Shown: in pieces, positions 1-7,127 of the stretch
How positions within the stretch are numbered: the first letter of the stretch is position 1
How the letters are laid out: every line of letters begins with the position of its first letter
DNA from: CAYNYM01 sp049366815
Lineage (GTDB): Bacteria > Desulfobacterota > DSM-4660 > Desulfatiglandales > HGW-15
Assembly (NCBI GenBank): GCA_049366815.1
Contig: JBMNCO010000198.1
Location: forward strand, 1 to 18,960
DNA length: 18,960 nt
Direction: 5' to 3'
Notes under the pieces: generated by a model
What the model was told of the DNA's origin: nothing
The model's input: only the letters and a program-made list of their open reading frames with translations
The model's database searches: none
Made by a program: the position numbers and the translations under genes

Positions 1-1190
1 TAAGGCTTGGTCTTCTCAAAGACCAGACAGCATTCCTCAACGGCCTCTTCGGCCTGCTGGGTGGACATACTGCTGGTCTTTCGGACAAAAGCAAGGGTTC
101 TTCCGAAATACAGAGGGATCAGGGCCTCCATCATCCGGTCCGGATCAAAGAGGCCGTCACGATACCCCACCGCCATGTCATAGAGGGTTCTTGCCCAGAG
201 ATCTATGGGGAAGGCAAACATCTTTTCATTCATATGTTTGATTTCCAGGATTTTTTGGAAGACGTCCTTGGACAGGACCTCCTGGAGGATTTCCTTGTGC
301 AGATCAAACCCTTCATGGAATTTTTCCAGAAGCTTCCTGGTATTCACTTCCACTTTAGGAGGCATCTCCACCTCCCCAAGGCCGAAGCCGTAAATCGCCG
401 TGGGCCTGCTGTATTTCACGCGCATCCAAAGGGATTCAAAATGGGACATCATGGTGAAGACAGTCCCGACTACCTGCCGGAACATGGACCCCAGGGCCGC
501 CGCCGGGTCCTTGGGCCGATGTATTTTGGGTCTGCCCATAAAAGACTGGCAGATCTGCGCGCCACGGTTGATGGCCGTGGTGGTCATCCAGATGTCGATC
601 CCGAAATTGGCCACGGCCTCATCCCAGAGGTCACTTTCGAGGTAGGTTTTTGCCAGCTCGGCACTAAACCCGAAATCGCCGCCGATGGGCTGACGGACCC
701 TTCGGCCGTACAGGGCGCGTGAAAGGGGGTAGGCGATGCCGTTGGTGATCGTGCCGTCATACTTGTGTCGGACATACAAGGGCGCCACGTAGTCAAAATC
801 GCTGAAAAGGGGCTCGGCCAGGTGTTTGATCCACTCGGGTGTGATGCTCTCAAGGTCGGCGTCAACGACCACGACCGCCTTGGCCTGCAGGTCCACCACC
901 TTCTGAAAGAGGTTCTTGAAGTTGTTGCCCTTTCCTTTGATGCCGGGAGGCGTGGAAATATAGATCTTCGGGATCTGTGTGGGCGTATTCAGGAAGGCCT
1001 GCTTGGTGTTGTCAGGGGAATCGTTGTCGCAGTTGACAATCACGGAAGGGATATCAGGAAAGTATTTCACCAGCCCCTCACTGGCCTTCATGGTCGGAAA
1101 ACTGATTGAATCCGCTTCGTTATACGAAGGAATGGCGACCACGAGATCCGCCCTGACGATTCCTTTGGGATTCACTTCCTTTTCAAACAT
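1..1190 (-). CDS. GT-A glycosyltransferase, probable hexosyl-(3-phospho)glycerate synthase (partial, 3' end outside window)
   Basis: I translated this frame by hand from the ATG at 1190; it stays open to position 1 (about 396 codons), so the C-terminus lies outside the window. Residues 17-25 (VVAIPSYNE) are a GT-A fold start, residues 86-90 (GKGNN) a nucleotide-sugar loop motif, and D110-A-D112 the metal-binding DXD. RQPIGGDFG (166-174), FGID (196-199) and RPKIHR (220-225, with a possible metal-ligand His224) follow the order I recall in mannosylglycerate synthase (GT78) and glucosyl-3-phosphoglycerate synthase (GT81). Family-known role: transfer of mannose or glucose from a nucleotide sugar to glycerate or 3-phosphoglycerate. 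The start lies 1 nt after the stop of the upstream phosphatase gene, and a GGGAGG about 11 nt upstream sits inside that gene, so the two are probably translationally coupled. Sugar donor and acceptor cannot be read from sequence. Confidence 0.8.
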   Translation of the reverse strand, partial: MFEKEVNPKGIVRADLVVAIPSYNEADSISFPTMKASEGLVKYFPDIPSVIVNCDNDSPDNTKQAFLNTPTQIPKIYISTPPGIKGKGNNFKNLFQKVVDLQAKAVVVVDADLESITPEWIKHLAEPLFSDFDYVAPLYVRHKYDGTITNGIAYPLSRALYGRRVRQPIGGDFGFSAELAKTYLESDLWDEAVANFGIDIWMTTTAINRGAQICQSFMGRPKIHRPKDPAAALGSMFRQVVGTVFTMMSHFESLWMRVKYSRPTAIYGFGLGEVEMPPKVEVNTRKLLEKFHEGFDLHKEILQEVLSKDVFQKILEIKHMNEKMFAFPIDLWARTLYDMAVGYRDGLFDPDRMMEALIPLYFGRTLAFVRKTSSMSTQQAEEAVEECCLVFEKTKP

Positions 1191-1191
1191 T

Positions 1192-2046
1192 TCAGGGAAA
1201 ACCTCCCTCTATTTCTTGTATGAGTTCCAAGACAGCCCTGTTCCATCCCCGCGGTCCCGATTGCGCTGTGATTCTCAACCCGGGTATGGTCCGTTCAAGA
1301 CCCGGGAAGCGCCTGTCCGATCGTATCAAGACGGGGTGGGTGGTCTCTTTGAGCATGCTGAAGTCATTCGGGCTGTCCCCGAGTCCGACGGTGACTAATC
1401 GCGCAGACTTCTCTTTATACCATGAAATCAGGTTTCTTACCGCCTCGGCCTTGTCGTTTTTGCCGTGAAGGTGATAAAAACGCCCCCCCACAGATACACG
1501 GAGGCCCCTGGTTTCTGCGGCCCTTTCAAGAAGGGACGGGCTTTCTTCATGTGACGACTCCAGGACGAAGGGCTCATCATATTCCCGCTGGGCCGCAAGC
1601 CGGCAGGTTTCATGATCAAGGCCCGTAAGCTCGGAAATTTCCTCGATGCTCATTTCCGAAAGGCCTTTCATCCTCCAACCCAATTCTTTACGAATGGCCT
1701 CGAAGGCCTCCACCAGGACACTGTGCGCCGGACCCAAGGCCCATACGTAGAGGCCGTTGATCAAAACGGCCTCCTGGGGCGGTTCCTGAAGGGCTTGTTG
1801 CGGGAAAAAGATTCCGCCCCCATTTTCAGAGACAAAAGGGGCTGATATCCCGAGATCGGCCCTCAGGATCTCCATTTCCGCCCTGGTCTTGCTGGAGACC
1901 ATGCAGATCGGAATCCCGCGGCTCCGACACGCATCAAGGGCGGGCTCGGCCTCTTTCCATCCGTAGGTTTCGTGATCCAACAGCGTGCCGTCCAGGTCGG
2001 TGAAGATAACAATCAGGGGGATATCGTACCTCCCTCTATTGGACAT
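1192..2046 (-). CDS. HAD-IIB phosphatase, mannosyl-/glucosyl-3-phosphoglycerate phosphatase family
   Basis: This 284-residue cytoplasmic protein has the HAD signature FTDLDGTLLD with nucleophile D17 and acid/base D19. Motif II serine is S51 in MVSSKTRAE, K199 lies in HGKNDKAEAV, and the metal-binding motif GLGDSPNDFSML contains D224 and D228. Other hallmarks of the MPGP branch are ENGGGIFFP (74-82) and REYDEPFVLE (154-163). The family removes the 3-phosphate from mannosyl- or glucosyl-3-phosphoglycerate, the second step of the two-step route to mannosyl- or glucosylglycerate solutes. The glycosyltransferase immediately downstream would supply the substrate. The ATG start at 2046 has a modest AAAGGA about 10 nt upstream, and no better start precedes the first motif. 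The gap to ruvB is 111 nt, with no clear promoter seen. Confidence 0.88.
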   Translation of the reverse strand: MSNRGRYDIPLIVIFTDLDGTLLDHETYGWKEAEPALDACRSRGIPICMVSSKTRAEMEILRADLGISAPFVSENGGGIFFPQQALQEPPQEAVLINGLYVWALGPAHSVLVEAFEAIRKELGWRMKGLSEMSIEEISELTGLDHETCRLAAQREYDEPFVLESSHEESPSLLERAAETRGLRVSVGGRFYHLHGKNDKAEAVRNLISWYKEKSARLVTVGLGDSPNDFSMLKETTHPVLIRSDRRFPGLERTIPGLRITAQSGPRGWNRAVLELIQEIEGGFP

Positions 2047-2157
2047 CTTCGGTCTATCCTTTCGATCTCTTTAGGAGAATCTTCTCTTTTCAAAAACGAA
2101 CGGGCAGCGCTCCGACATTCGCGAAGGAACCAGGGCTTCAGGCGGATGTAACGCCTC

Positions 2158-3183
2158 TCAGAAAAGCTTCTTCTGGAACTGTCCCTTTTCCTCCATTGTG
2201 ATACCGAAGTGATCATAGGCCAGTCGGGTAACGACCCTTCCCCGGGGTGTCCTCTTGATGTATCCCAACTGAATCAAAAAGGGTTCATAGACATCCTCGA
2301 TGGTATCCTTTTCCTCGCTCACAGCCGCCGCCAGGGTGTCCACCCCGATGGGGCCGCCATCAAATTTTTCGATGATGGTCAGCATGATGTGACGATCCAT
2401 CTTGTCCAGACCTCGCTCATCAACGTCCAACATCTTCAAGGCCCTTCTGGCCACCTCCCATGTGATTTTTCCGTCGGCCTCCACCTCGGCATAATCCCGA
2501 ACCCGCCGCAGGAGTCTGTTGGCGACCCTGGGCGTCCCTCTCGATCTTCTCGCGATCTCATAGGCCCCTTCATCATTGATCGGTATCTCCAGCAGACCTG
2601 CAGAGCGCGTCACAATGGTCTTGAGGTCCTCGGGTTTATAGTAATCCACTCTGAGGATCACGCCGAAGCGTTCCCTGAGGGGAGGCGTGAGAAGACCGGC
2701 CCTTGTCGTGGCCCCGACAAGGGTGAAGGGCGGCAAAGTGATCTTCATGGTCCTGGCGGAAGGTCCCTGGCCGATGATGATATCCAGGCGATAGTCTTCC
2801 ATGGCCGGATAGAGTATTTCCTCCACGACGTGATTCAACCGGTGAATCTCATCGATGAAGAGGACGTCCTTGGGCTGAAGGCTTGTCAGTATAGCGGCAA
2901 GATCTCCGGGCCTTTCAATCACCGGGCCGGAGGTGCTGTTGATGTTCACATTGAGCTCATGGGCGATGATATGGGCAAGAGAGGTCTTTCCGAGACCCGG
3001 GCTGCCGTGGAAAAGGACGTGATCCAGGGCATCGGAACGGCCCCTGGCCGCCTTGATAAAGATGCCGAGGTTCCTTTTGATCTCATCCTGTCCCACATAT
3101 TCCTTTAGGGTCTGGGGTCTCAGGCTGATCTCTGCCGGGATTTCATCCGGCTGGAGATCCGGATCTATGATTCTTTCTGTCAT
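2158..3183 (-). CDS. ruvB: Holliday junction branch migration ATPase RuvB
   Basis: The 341-residue protein has the usual RuvB length. Walker A is GSPGLGKT (60-67); many RuvBs have GPPGLGKTT, so the S61 and S68 substitutions are mild variants. Walker B is LFIDEIHRL with D111 and E112. GATTRAGLLTPPLRERFG (157-174) holds sensor 1 and arginine finger R170, and sensor 2 is RGTPRVANRLLRR. A C-terminal winged helix ends in RTPRGRVVT and YDHFG. RuvB hexamers pump DNA through the RuvA-bound junction in the cytoplasm. The ATG at 3183 follows ruvA by 20 nt, which indicates co-transcription in the order ruvC-ruvA-ruvB. Confidence 0.97.
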   Translation of the reverse strand: MTERIIDPDLQPDEIPAEISLRPQTLKEYVGQDEIKRNLGIFIKAARGRSDALDHVLFHGSPGLGKTSLAHIIAHELNVNINSTSGPVIERPGDLAAILTSLQPKDVLFIDEIHRLNHVVEEILYPAMEDYRLDIIIGQGPSARTMKITLPPFTLVGATTRAGLLTPPLRERFGVILRVDYYKPEDLKTIVTRSAGLLEIPINDEGAYEIARRSRGTPRVANRLLRRVRDYAEVEADGKITWEVARRALKMLDVDERGLDKMDRHIMLTIIEKFDGGPIGVDTLAAAVSEEKDTIEDVYEPFLIQLGYIKRTPRGRVVTRLAYDHFGITMEEKGQFQKKLF

Positions 3184-3203
3184 AGGAGCACATCATGAAA
3201 TCA

Positions 3204-3806
3204 TCAGGCGAGCAATTTCAGGCCCTCTTTGATGATTCTTTCCAGGCTGATTTTCTCTAAACCGGAACTGGCCTTGTCAATGGCCGTCTTTGCCGATTTT
3301 ACCGGGTATCCGAGATTTATCAGGGCGGACACGGCATCCTCAATGACCCTTTTGTCATCACCGGAGGCCAAGGGTTGGGTGGTGATGGGCCGGTCCCCCA
3401 TAATCTTGAGCGCCTTGTCCTTGAGTTCCAGGGCGATTCTCTCGGCTGTCTTCCTCCCCACGCCCGGAATGGATTGGAGGCGAGGCGAATCCCCCCGGGC
3501 CATGGCCTCGATCAGTTCCTCCGGACCGATACCCGAAAGTATGTTGATGGCCAGTTTGGGCCCTATGCCCGACACGGATATGAGCATTAAGAAAATGGAC
3601 TTTTCCAGGATGCTCTGAAACCCGAAAAGGAGCAGGGCATCTTCCCTGACATAGGTGTAGATATGCAGGCCAACCCTCTGGCCCTCCTCAGGCAGGGCAT
3701 AGAAGGTCGAAAGCGGGACCAGGACCTGATAACCGACACCGCCGTTTTCGATGATCATGGACTGCGTTGTCTTTTCTAATATTCTCCCACTTAAGTGTGC
3801 AATCAT
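3204..3806 (-). CDS. ruvA: Holliday junction-binding protein RuvA
   Basis: From the ATG at 3806 the protein is 200 residues, the normal RuvA length. It opens with MIAHLSGRI, the standard RuvA N-terminus of the OB-fold domain. Two helix-hairpin-helix motifs follow, SVSGIGPKLA (77-86) and SIPGVGRKTA (112-121), then the C-terminal RuvB-binding domain (DAVSALINLGY). RuvA tetramers bind the four-way junction and recruit RuvB. The frame is open upstream to a TTG at 3869, but those 21 extra codons do not resemble RuvA. An AGGA 4 nt before the ATG at 3806 also favours the shorter form. The gap to ruvC upstream is about 122 nt. Confidence 0.96.
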   Translation of the reverse strand: MIAHLSGRILEKTTQSMIIENGGVGYQVLVPLSTFYALPEEGQRVGLHIYTYVREDALLLFGFQSILEKSIFLMLISVSGIGPKLAINILSGIGPEELIEAMARGDSPRLQSIPGVGRKTAERIALELKDKALKIMGDRPITTQPLASGDDKRVIEDAVSALINLGYPVKSAKTAIDKASSGLEKISLERIIKEGLKLLA

Positions 3807-3928
3807 TTCATCCTGCGCGTCAAGGGTCCACGCCTCTCCCGGGGAAGGGCACTGCGGGGTTTGGCGCAAAGAGATAGGGTTTCCCTTCCTCTCAACCGGA
3901 ATCGGTCACAGTGTCTCCTTAGCCGCAC

Positions 3929-4411
3929 CTATTTCCTGATATCGTATTTTGACCAGTTGAGATGGCAGATGGCCGCCGCAAGGGCATCGGAGGTGTCGTA
4001 TGATACCGGCTTTTGCACGTTCAGAATGACCTGAACCATGCTCCGGACCTGCTCCTTGGTGGCCCTGCCATAACCGACCACCGATTTCTTTATCTCGAGG
4101 GGCGTGTATTCAAAGATTTTGACACTGCATTGAACAGCCGCTATCAATACGGCGCCGCGCGCATGTCCGATCTTTAGGGCGCTCTTGACGTTCTTGGCGA
4201 AAAACACATCCTCGATGGCCAGTTCCTGGGGCCGGTAGCGGGTCATAATCTCCACCATCTCCAGGAAGATGTGGTGGATTCTCTGGTGGAAAGGAATCTT
4301 GCTTGACGAGGTGACGGCACCTGAATGGATGCAGGCCATCCGGGCGCTTTTCTTTTCGATCAGGCCGTATCCGGTCGCCATCGAACCGGGATCAACCCCG
4401 ATTACGAGCAT
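3929..4411 (-). CDS. ruvC: Holliday junction resolvase RuvC
   Basis: This 160-residue RNase H-fold endonuclease has all four catalytic acids: D7 (IGVDPGS), E67 (ELAIED), and D139 and D142 (SYDTSDALAAA). It cuts junctions symmetrically after branch migration by RuvAB. Its ATG shares one base with the TGA of yebC (TGATG at 4413-4409), so translation is likely coupled. Length and motif order match the family; nothing is unusual. Confidence 0.97.
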   Translation of the reverse strand: MLVIGVDPGSMATGYGLIEKKSARMACIHSGAVTSSSKIPFHQRIHHIFLEMVEIMTRYRPQELAIEDVFFAKNVKSALKIGHARGAVLIAAVQCSVKIFEYTPLEIKKSVVGYGRATKEQVRSMVQVILNVQKPVSYDTSDALAAAICHLNWSKYDIRK

Positions 4412-5157
4412 CAGCCCAGGGCCTCCAGGACCTCGTCGGGGATATCAAAATTGGCATAAACGTGGCTCACATCGTCGCTGTCCTCAAGCATTTCCATCAG
4501 GTTGAGCATCTGTTCGGCCTTCTTGCCTTCCAGTTTGACGGTATTCTGTGGAATCATGCTGACTTCTGCAAGATTGTAGGTCAAGGCCGCCGCATCAAAG
4601 GCGCTTTTTACACTTTCAAAATCCGAGGGCGGGATGAGAACCTCAAAAGTCTCCTCCTCTTCTTTTACGTCTTCCGCACCGGCCTCGAGGGCCAGCTCCA
4701 GAAGCTTTTCCTCATCCACTTTATCCTTTTCAAAAACGATCAGCCCCTTTTTTTCAAACATCCAGGCGACGCAGTTCGGTTCGCCGAGGCTTCCGCCGTG
4801 CCGGTCGAAGATGTGTTTGAGGTCCGCCACCGTCCTGTTCTTATTGTCGGTCAGGCAATTGATGAGCACGGCCACACCGCCGGGACCGTAAGCCTCATAG
4901 TTCACCTCTTCATAAGAAACGCCTTCCAACTCTCCCGTTCCCTTTTTGATACCACGCTCAATATTCTCCTTCGGCATGTTTTCGGCTTTGGCGGCCAGGA
5001 TGGCGGCCCGCAATCGGGGGTTACCCGAAGCATCCCCCCCTCCTAAGCGCGCCGCCACTGTGATTTCTTTGATCAATTTTGTAAAGATCTTGCCTCGCTT
5101 GGCATCCGCAGCTCCCTTCTTGTGTTTGATGGAGCTCCATTTTGAATGACCGGACAT
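4411..5157 (-). CDS. yebC: YebC/TACO1-family protein
   Basis: The 248-residue protein begins MSGHSKWSSIKHKKG and continues with KRGKIFTKLIKEI, the family signature. The conserved block ENMPKENIERGIKKG follows near residues 58-72, then YEAYGPGGVAVLI. YebC proteins were annotated as transcriptional regulators; later work ties the family to translation of difficult sequences, so a precise role here is not claimed. The ATG at 5157 has a strong GAGGAGGT Shine-Dalgarno sequence 5-6 nt upstream. The gene precedes ruvC with a 1-nt overlap, a common arrangement across bacteria. Confidence 0.96.
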   Translation of the reverse strand: MSGHSKWSSIKHKKGAADAKRGKIFTKLIKEITVAARLGGGDASGNPRLRAAILAAKAENMPKENIERGIKKGTGELEGVSYEEVNYEAYGPGGVAVLINCLTDNKNRTVADLKHIFDRHGGSLGEPNCVAWMFEKKGLIVFEKDKVDEEKLLELALEAGAEDVKEEEETFEVLIPPSDFESVKSAFDAAALTYNLAEVSMIPQNTVKLEGKKAEQMLNLMEMLEDSDDVSHVYANFDIPDEVLEALG

Positions 5158-5276
5158 GGGTTACCTCCTCAATTCATTGGCTAAAACTGAATCGCCCGAT
5201 GGCTTACACCAGGGGGATTGTTTATCTTCGATCCCGGAATACGGGTTCTGATCGTTTTCCGCCGGCACTGGAAAGA

Positions 5277-5873
5277 CTAGTCCCCCAGCAGCCCCAACCC
5301 GAGCAAATAGACCTCTCTACTCCTTTTTCGAACCGCCGACGGCCTGACCGTCCGGACCTGTCTGAAGGCCTTCGACACATCATTTCTAAATGACTTCAAG
5401 TCTTCCCCTTCAAAAACCTTGCACAAAAAATGGCCCTTTACCGCCAAGACGGCCAAGGCGATTTCAAAGGCCTTTCCGGCCAGTTCTGTGGAGCGGCTTG
5501 TGTCGGCCACATGGATGCCGGTCGTTTTGGGTGCAAGATCACTGAGAACGACATCTCTCTGTCCGATTTCCTGATACAACCATTCGACATCCAGATCCAG
5601 AATGTCCGCTTTGATAAACCTGAAGTTCTGCGCCGTCAAGCGCGTCGGGTCCTTTAGATCTACCCCGACCACTTCGCCCTTGGGGCCCGTTTTCTTCAAA
5701 CCATATTGAGACCAGGAGCCCGGGGAGGCCCCCAGATCCAACAAACGGGCCCCCGATCGAATGAGACCGAACCTTTTGTCGATTTCTTCCAGTTTATAGA
5801 CGGATCTTGCCAGCCATTTCTCCTCTCTGGCCTTGCGGGCGTAATGGTCTTCCCACTGGGCTCCTCTGGTCAT
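5277..5873 (-). CDS. rlmE: 23S rRNA (uridine-2'-O)-methyltransferase RlmE (FtsJ/RrmJ)
   Basis: From the ATG at 5873 the product is 198 residues, as expected for RlmE. SAM-binding motif I is LDLGASPGSWSQ (45-56). The catalytic tetrad is intact: K27 (SVYKLEE), D112 (LSDLAP), K152 (CKVFEG) and E187 (SREVYLL). RlmE methylates a 23S rRNA uridine in the A-loop on the assembled 50S subunit. The reading frame extends 46 codons further upstream to position 6011. I rejected that start because the extension is a Gly-rich hydrophobic stretch foreign to the family, and a GGCGGGGGG run lies just upstream of the ATG at 5873. A gap of about 119 nt separates it from yebC. Confidence 0.95.
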   Translation of the reverse strand: MTRGAQWEDHYARKAREEKWLARSVYKLEEIDKRFGLIRSGARLLDLGASPGSWSQYGLKKTGPKGEVVGVDLKDPTRLTAQNFRFIKADILDLDVEWLYQEIGQRDVVLSDLAPKTTGIHVADTSRSTELAGKAFEIALAVLAVKGHFLCKVFEGEDLKSFRNDVSKAFRQVRTVRPSAVRKRSREVYLLGLGLLGD

Positions 5874-6054
5874 AACATACCCCCCGCCGGGCCGAAAACC
5901 ACCCCCTCTATTCAGGGGAAAATAACCGAAAAGAAACAAAAGGCTGACGGCCAAGGACGCCATTTTTCTACCATATCTATATTTCCTTTGCAAAAAAATT
6001 ATGTTCTCCACGGTACCCGGCGAGAAGCCTGTCGGATTGTTGCATGAAGCTGTT

Positions 6055-6087
6055 TGTCAAGAGAAGGGCCGACATTTTTTCTTGACA
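6055..6087. repeat. 8-bp inverted repeat overlapping the dsr promoter -35 box
   Basis: TGTCAAGA (6055-6062) and TCTTGACA (6080-6087) are perfect inverted copies 17 nt apart. The right arm contains the -35 hexamer of the rightward dsr promoter. The left arm reads TTGACA on the minus strand but has no convincing -10 (ATCCGA at 17-nt spacing). It could be an operator, a weak divergent promoter for rlmE, or a by-product of two -35-like boxes. Confidence 0.45.
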
Positions 6088-6110
6088 CCCTAAAACCTAT
6101 TACCTATAGT
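6082..6110 (+). promoter_or_regulatory. Sigma70-type promoter of the RsbRD-dsrMKJOP operon
   Basis: The -35 hexamer is TTGACA (6082-6087), the spacer is exactly 17 nt, and the -10 hexamer is TATAGT (6105-6110). It is the best match to consensus in the window. Transcription would start near 6117 and read rightward into the RsbRD gene. The match alone predicts strong constitutive activity, as expected for a core sulfate-respiration operon. Confidence 0.75.
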
Positions 6111-6151
6111 TTAATTGCCAACAGAGACCGCCTTTTTTATCGAAGACCATT

Positions 6152-6168
6152 TGCAGATCATGATCGCA
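6152..6168. repeat. Imperfect palindrome, operator-like, near +40 of dsr transcript
   Basis: The core GATCATGATC (6156-6165) is a perfect 10-nt palindrome. It extends to TGC on the left and GCA on the right if one A (6155) is bulged. It lies downstream of the predicted start site, where a repressor or small-RNA contact is possible. Function is unproven. Confidence 0.3.
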
Positions 6169-6183
6169 TTATGGCTGTATGAG

Positions 6184-6215
6184 CCCGCCAGCCGCTTCTG
6201 CCGTTTGCGGGCGGG
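6184..6215 (+). repeat. GC-rich hairpin in dsr leader
   Basis: The left arm CCCGCCAGC (6184-6192) pairs with GCGGGCGGG (6207-6215) in 8 of 9 positions, with one A-G mismatch and a 14-nt loop. No T-run follows, so it is not a classical intrinsic terminator. It may be an RNA-stability or pausing element, or a REP-like unit if it recurs elsewhere in the genome. Confidence 0.5.
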
Positions 6216-6536
6216 TCACTTCAGGCGTGTCTATTCACCAGAAATACCTAACTACTCTTATTTCTAATCAACTGTCATTGATCTCGAAATTCTGAAATAC
6301 AACGATGCGTACATGAGCTCTCTGAGACAATCAATATCGTCGGATCCACTATTCTGCTGAATATCGCCTTTTGCGGGATAGCGTCTAACACCATCCGGCT
6401 GCAGCTCATAGGTTATCTTTCATTGTTGAACCGCCGTGTACCCGACCTCTCATGGCCCTACCCCTCATTTTGAAGGGAAGGAGCATGAAAAGGGGAGCGG
6501 CCCACGCATTCGTCATCCTCACTCACAAGAACTGCA

Positions 6537-7121
6537 ATGAAACTGCTCGACCTCCTAAAGCAAAAGAAAACCGCTGTTGGAAAGAGATGGGTGGATCTTA
6601 CGTTGCAGGGCTATCCTGCAGATACCCAACGCTTTCTCAAAAGACAAAAGGATCCCTTCGCCAATCCGGTCGGGACGACGATTTCCAAAGAAATCGATCA
6701 CGTCTTGAATGAACTTCTCCAGGGAATCCAACTCGAAAGGGTTACCCCTTTTCTGGACAAGATCGTCAGGATCAGGGCCGTTCAAGATTTCTCTCCCTCA
6801 CAGGCCGTTGCCTTCATCTTCCTTCTTAAGAAGGTGATCAGAACCGAACTCGAGAAGGAAATCCTCGAATACGGCCTGTCCGAGGATCTGGTCGAAATCG
6901 AGGCCCGGATCGATGATCTGGCGCTTCTCACCTTTGACCTTTACATAAAATGTCGTGAAAAACTCTATGAAATCAAGGCAAACCAAGCCAGCCGACAGGT
7001 ATCGCGATTGCTGCGAAAGGCCGGCCTGACCTGCGAGATCCCACCATGGCGGCCTGGACAGGAGGAGAACGGCCCTGTCGAAAAATCCATAAACGAAAAC
7101 GAATCCATTGATACGAGGTAG
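6537..7121 (+). CDS. RsbRD N-terminal-domain protein, first gene of the dsr operon
   Basis: This 194-residue soluble protein is largely alpha-helical. Its beginning (LLKQKKTAVGKRWVDLTLQG) fits the RsbRD N-terminal domain, the helical sensory module of stressosome RsbR-type proteins. It lacks the C-terminal STAS domain that RsbR proteins use for partner signalling; the tail from about residue 160 is polar and probably disordered. It has no heme motif, no DNA-binding motif that I can see, and no membrane segment. It ends 6 nt before dsrM, so it belongs to the operon. As I recall, similar proteins are often seen beside dsrMKJOP in sulfate reducers, but their role is unknown. The ATG at 6537 has only a poor Shine-Dalgarno (AAGAA), and no in-frame alternative start exists after the stop at 6486. 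Confidence 0.8.
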   Translation: MKLLDLLKQKKTAVGKRWVDLTLQGYPADTQRFLKRQKDPFANPVGTTISKEIDHVLNELLQGIQLERVTPFLDKIVRIRAVQDFSPSQAVAFIFLLKKVIRTELEKEILEYGLSEDLVEIEARIDDLALLTFDLYIKCREKLYEIKANQASRQVSRLLRKAGLTCEIPPWRPGQEENGPVEKSINENESIDTR

Positions 7122-7127
7122 CATTCA

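Larger units (their letters stand above)
6117..6536 (+). other. Long untranslated leader of the dsr operon
   Basis: About 420 nt lie between the predicted transcription start and the first supported gene. I found no supported gene and no match I recognise to a known riboswitch class. Visible elements are an imperfect palindrome at 6152-6168, a GC-rich hairpin at 6184-6215, a possible 7-bp long-range pairing of ATGAGCT (6313-6319) with AGCTCAT (6403-6409), and a strong Shine-Dalgarno before an out-of-frame ATG at 6485. A 35-codon ATG reading frame at 6160-6267 has no ribosome binding site. Confidence 0.5.

Noticed and set aside
2013..2216. Minus-strand 67-codon frame bridging the end of ruvB and the start of the phosphatase gene
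   Set aside because: It overlaps both neighbours out of frame, has no clear ribosome site and resembles no family I know.
3807..3869. N-terminal extension of RuvA from a TTG codon
   Set aside because: RuvA proteins begin at MIAHLSGRI; the extra 21 residues are not family-like and the ATG at 3806 has a ribosome site.
5874..6011. 46-codon hydrophobic N-terminal extension of RlmE that looks like a signal sequence
   Set aside because: RlmE is cytoplasmic and starts near the later ATG; length, motif position and ribosome site fit 5873.
6032..6060. Minus-strand promoter for rlmE using TTGACA at 6060-6055
   Set aside because: The hexamer at the right distance (ATCCGA) is a poor -10; kept only as part of the inverted repeat.
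6160..6267. 35-codon frame in the dsr leader, a possible leader peptide
   Set aside because: No Shine-Dalgarno, no codon run suggesting attenuation, and its coding potential is not distinguishable from chance.
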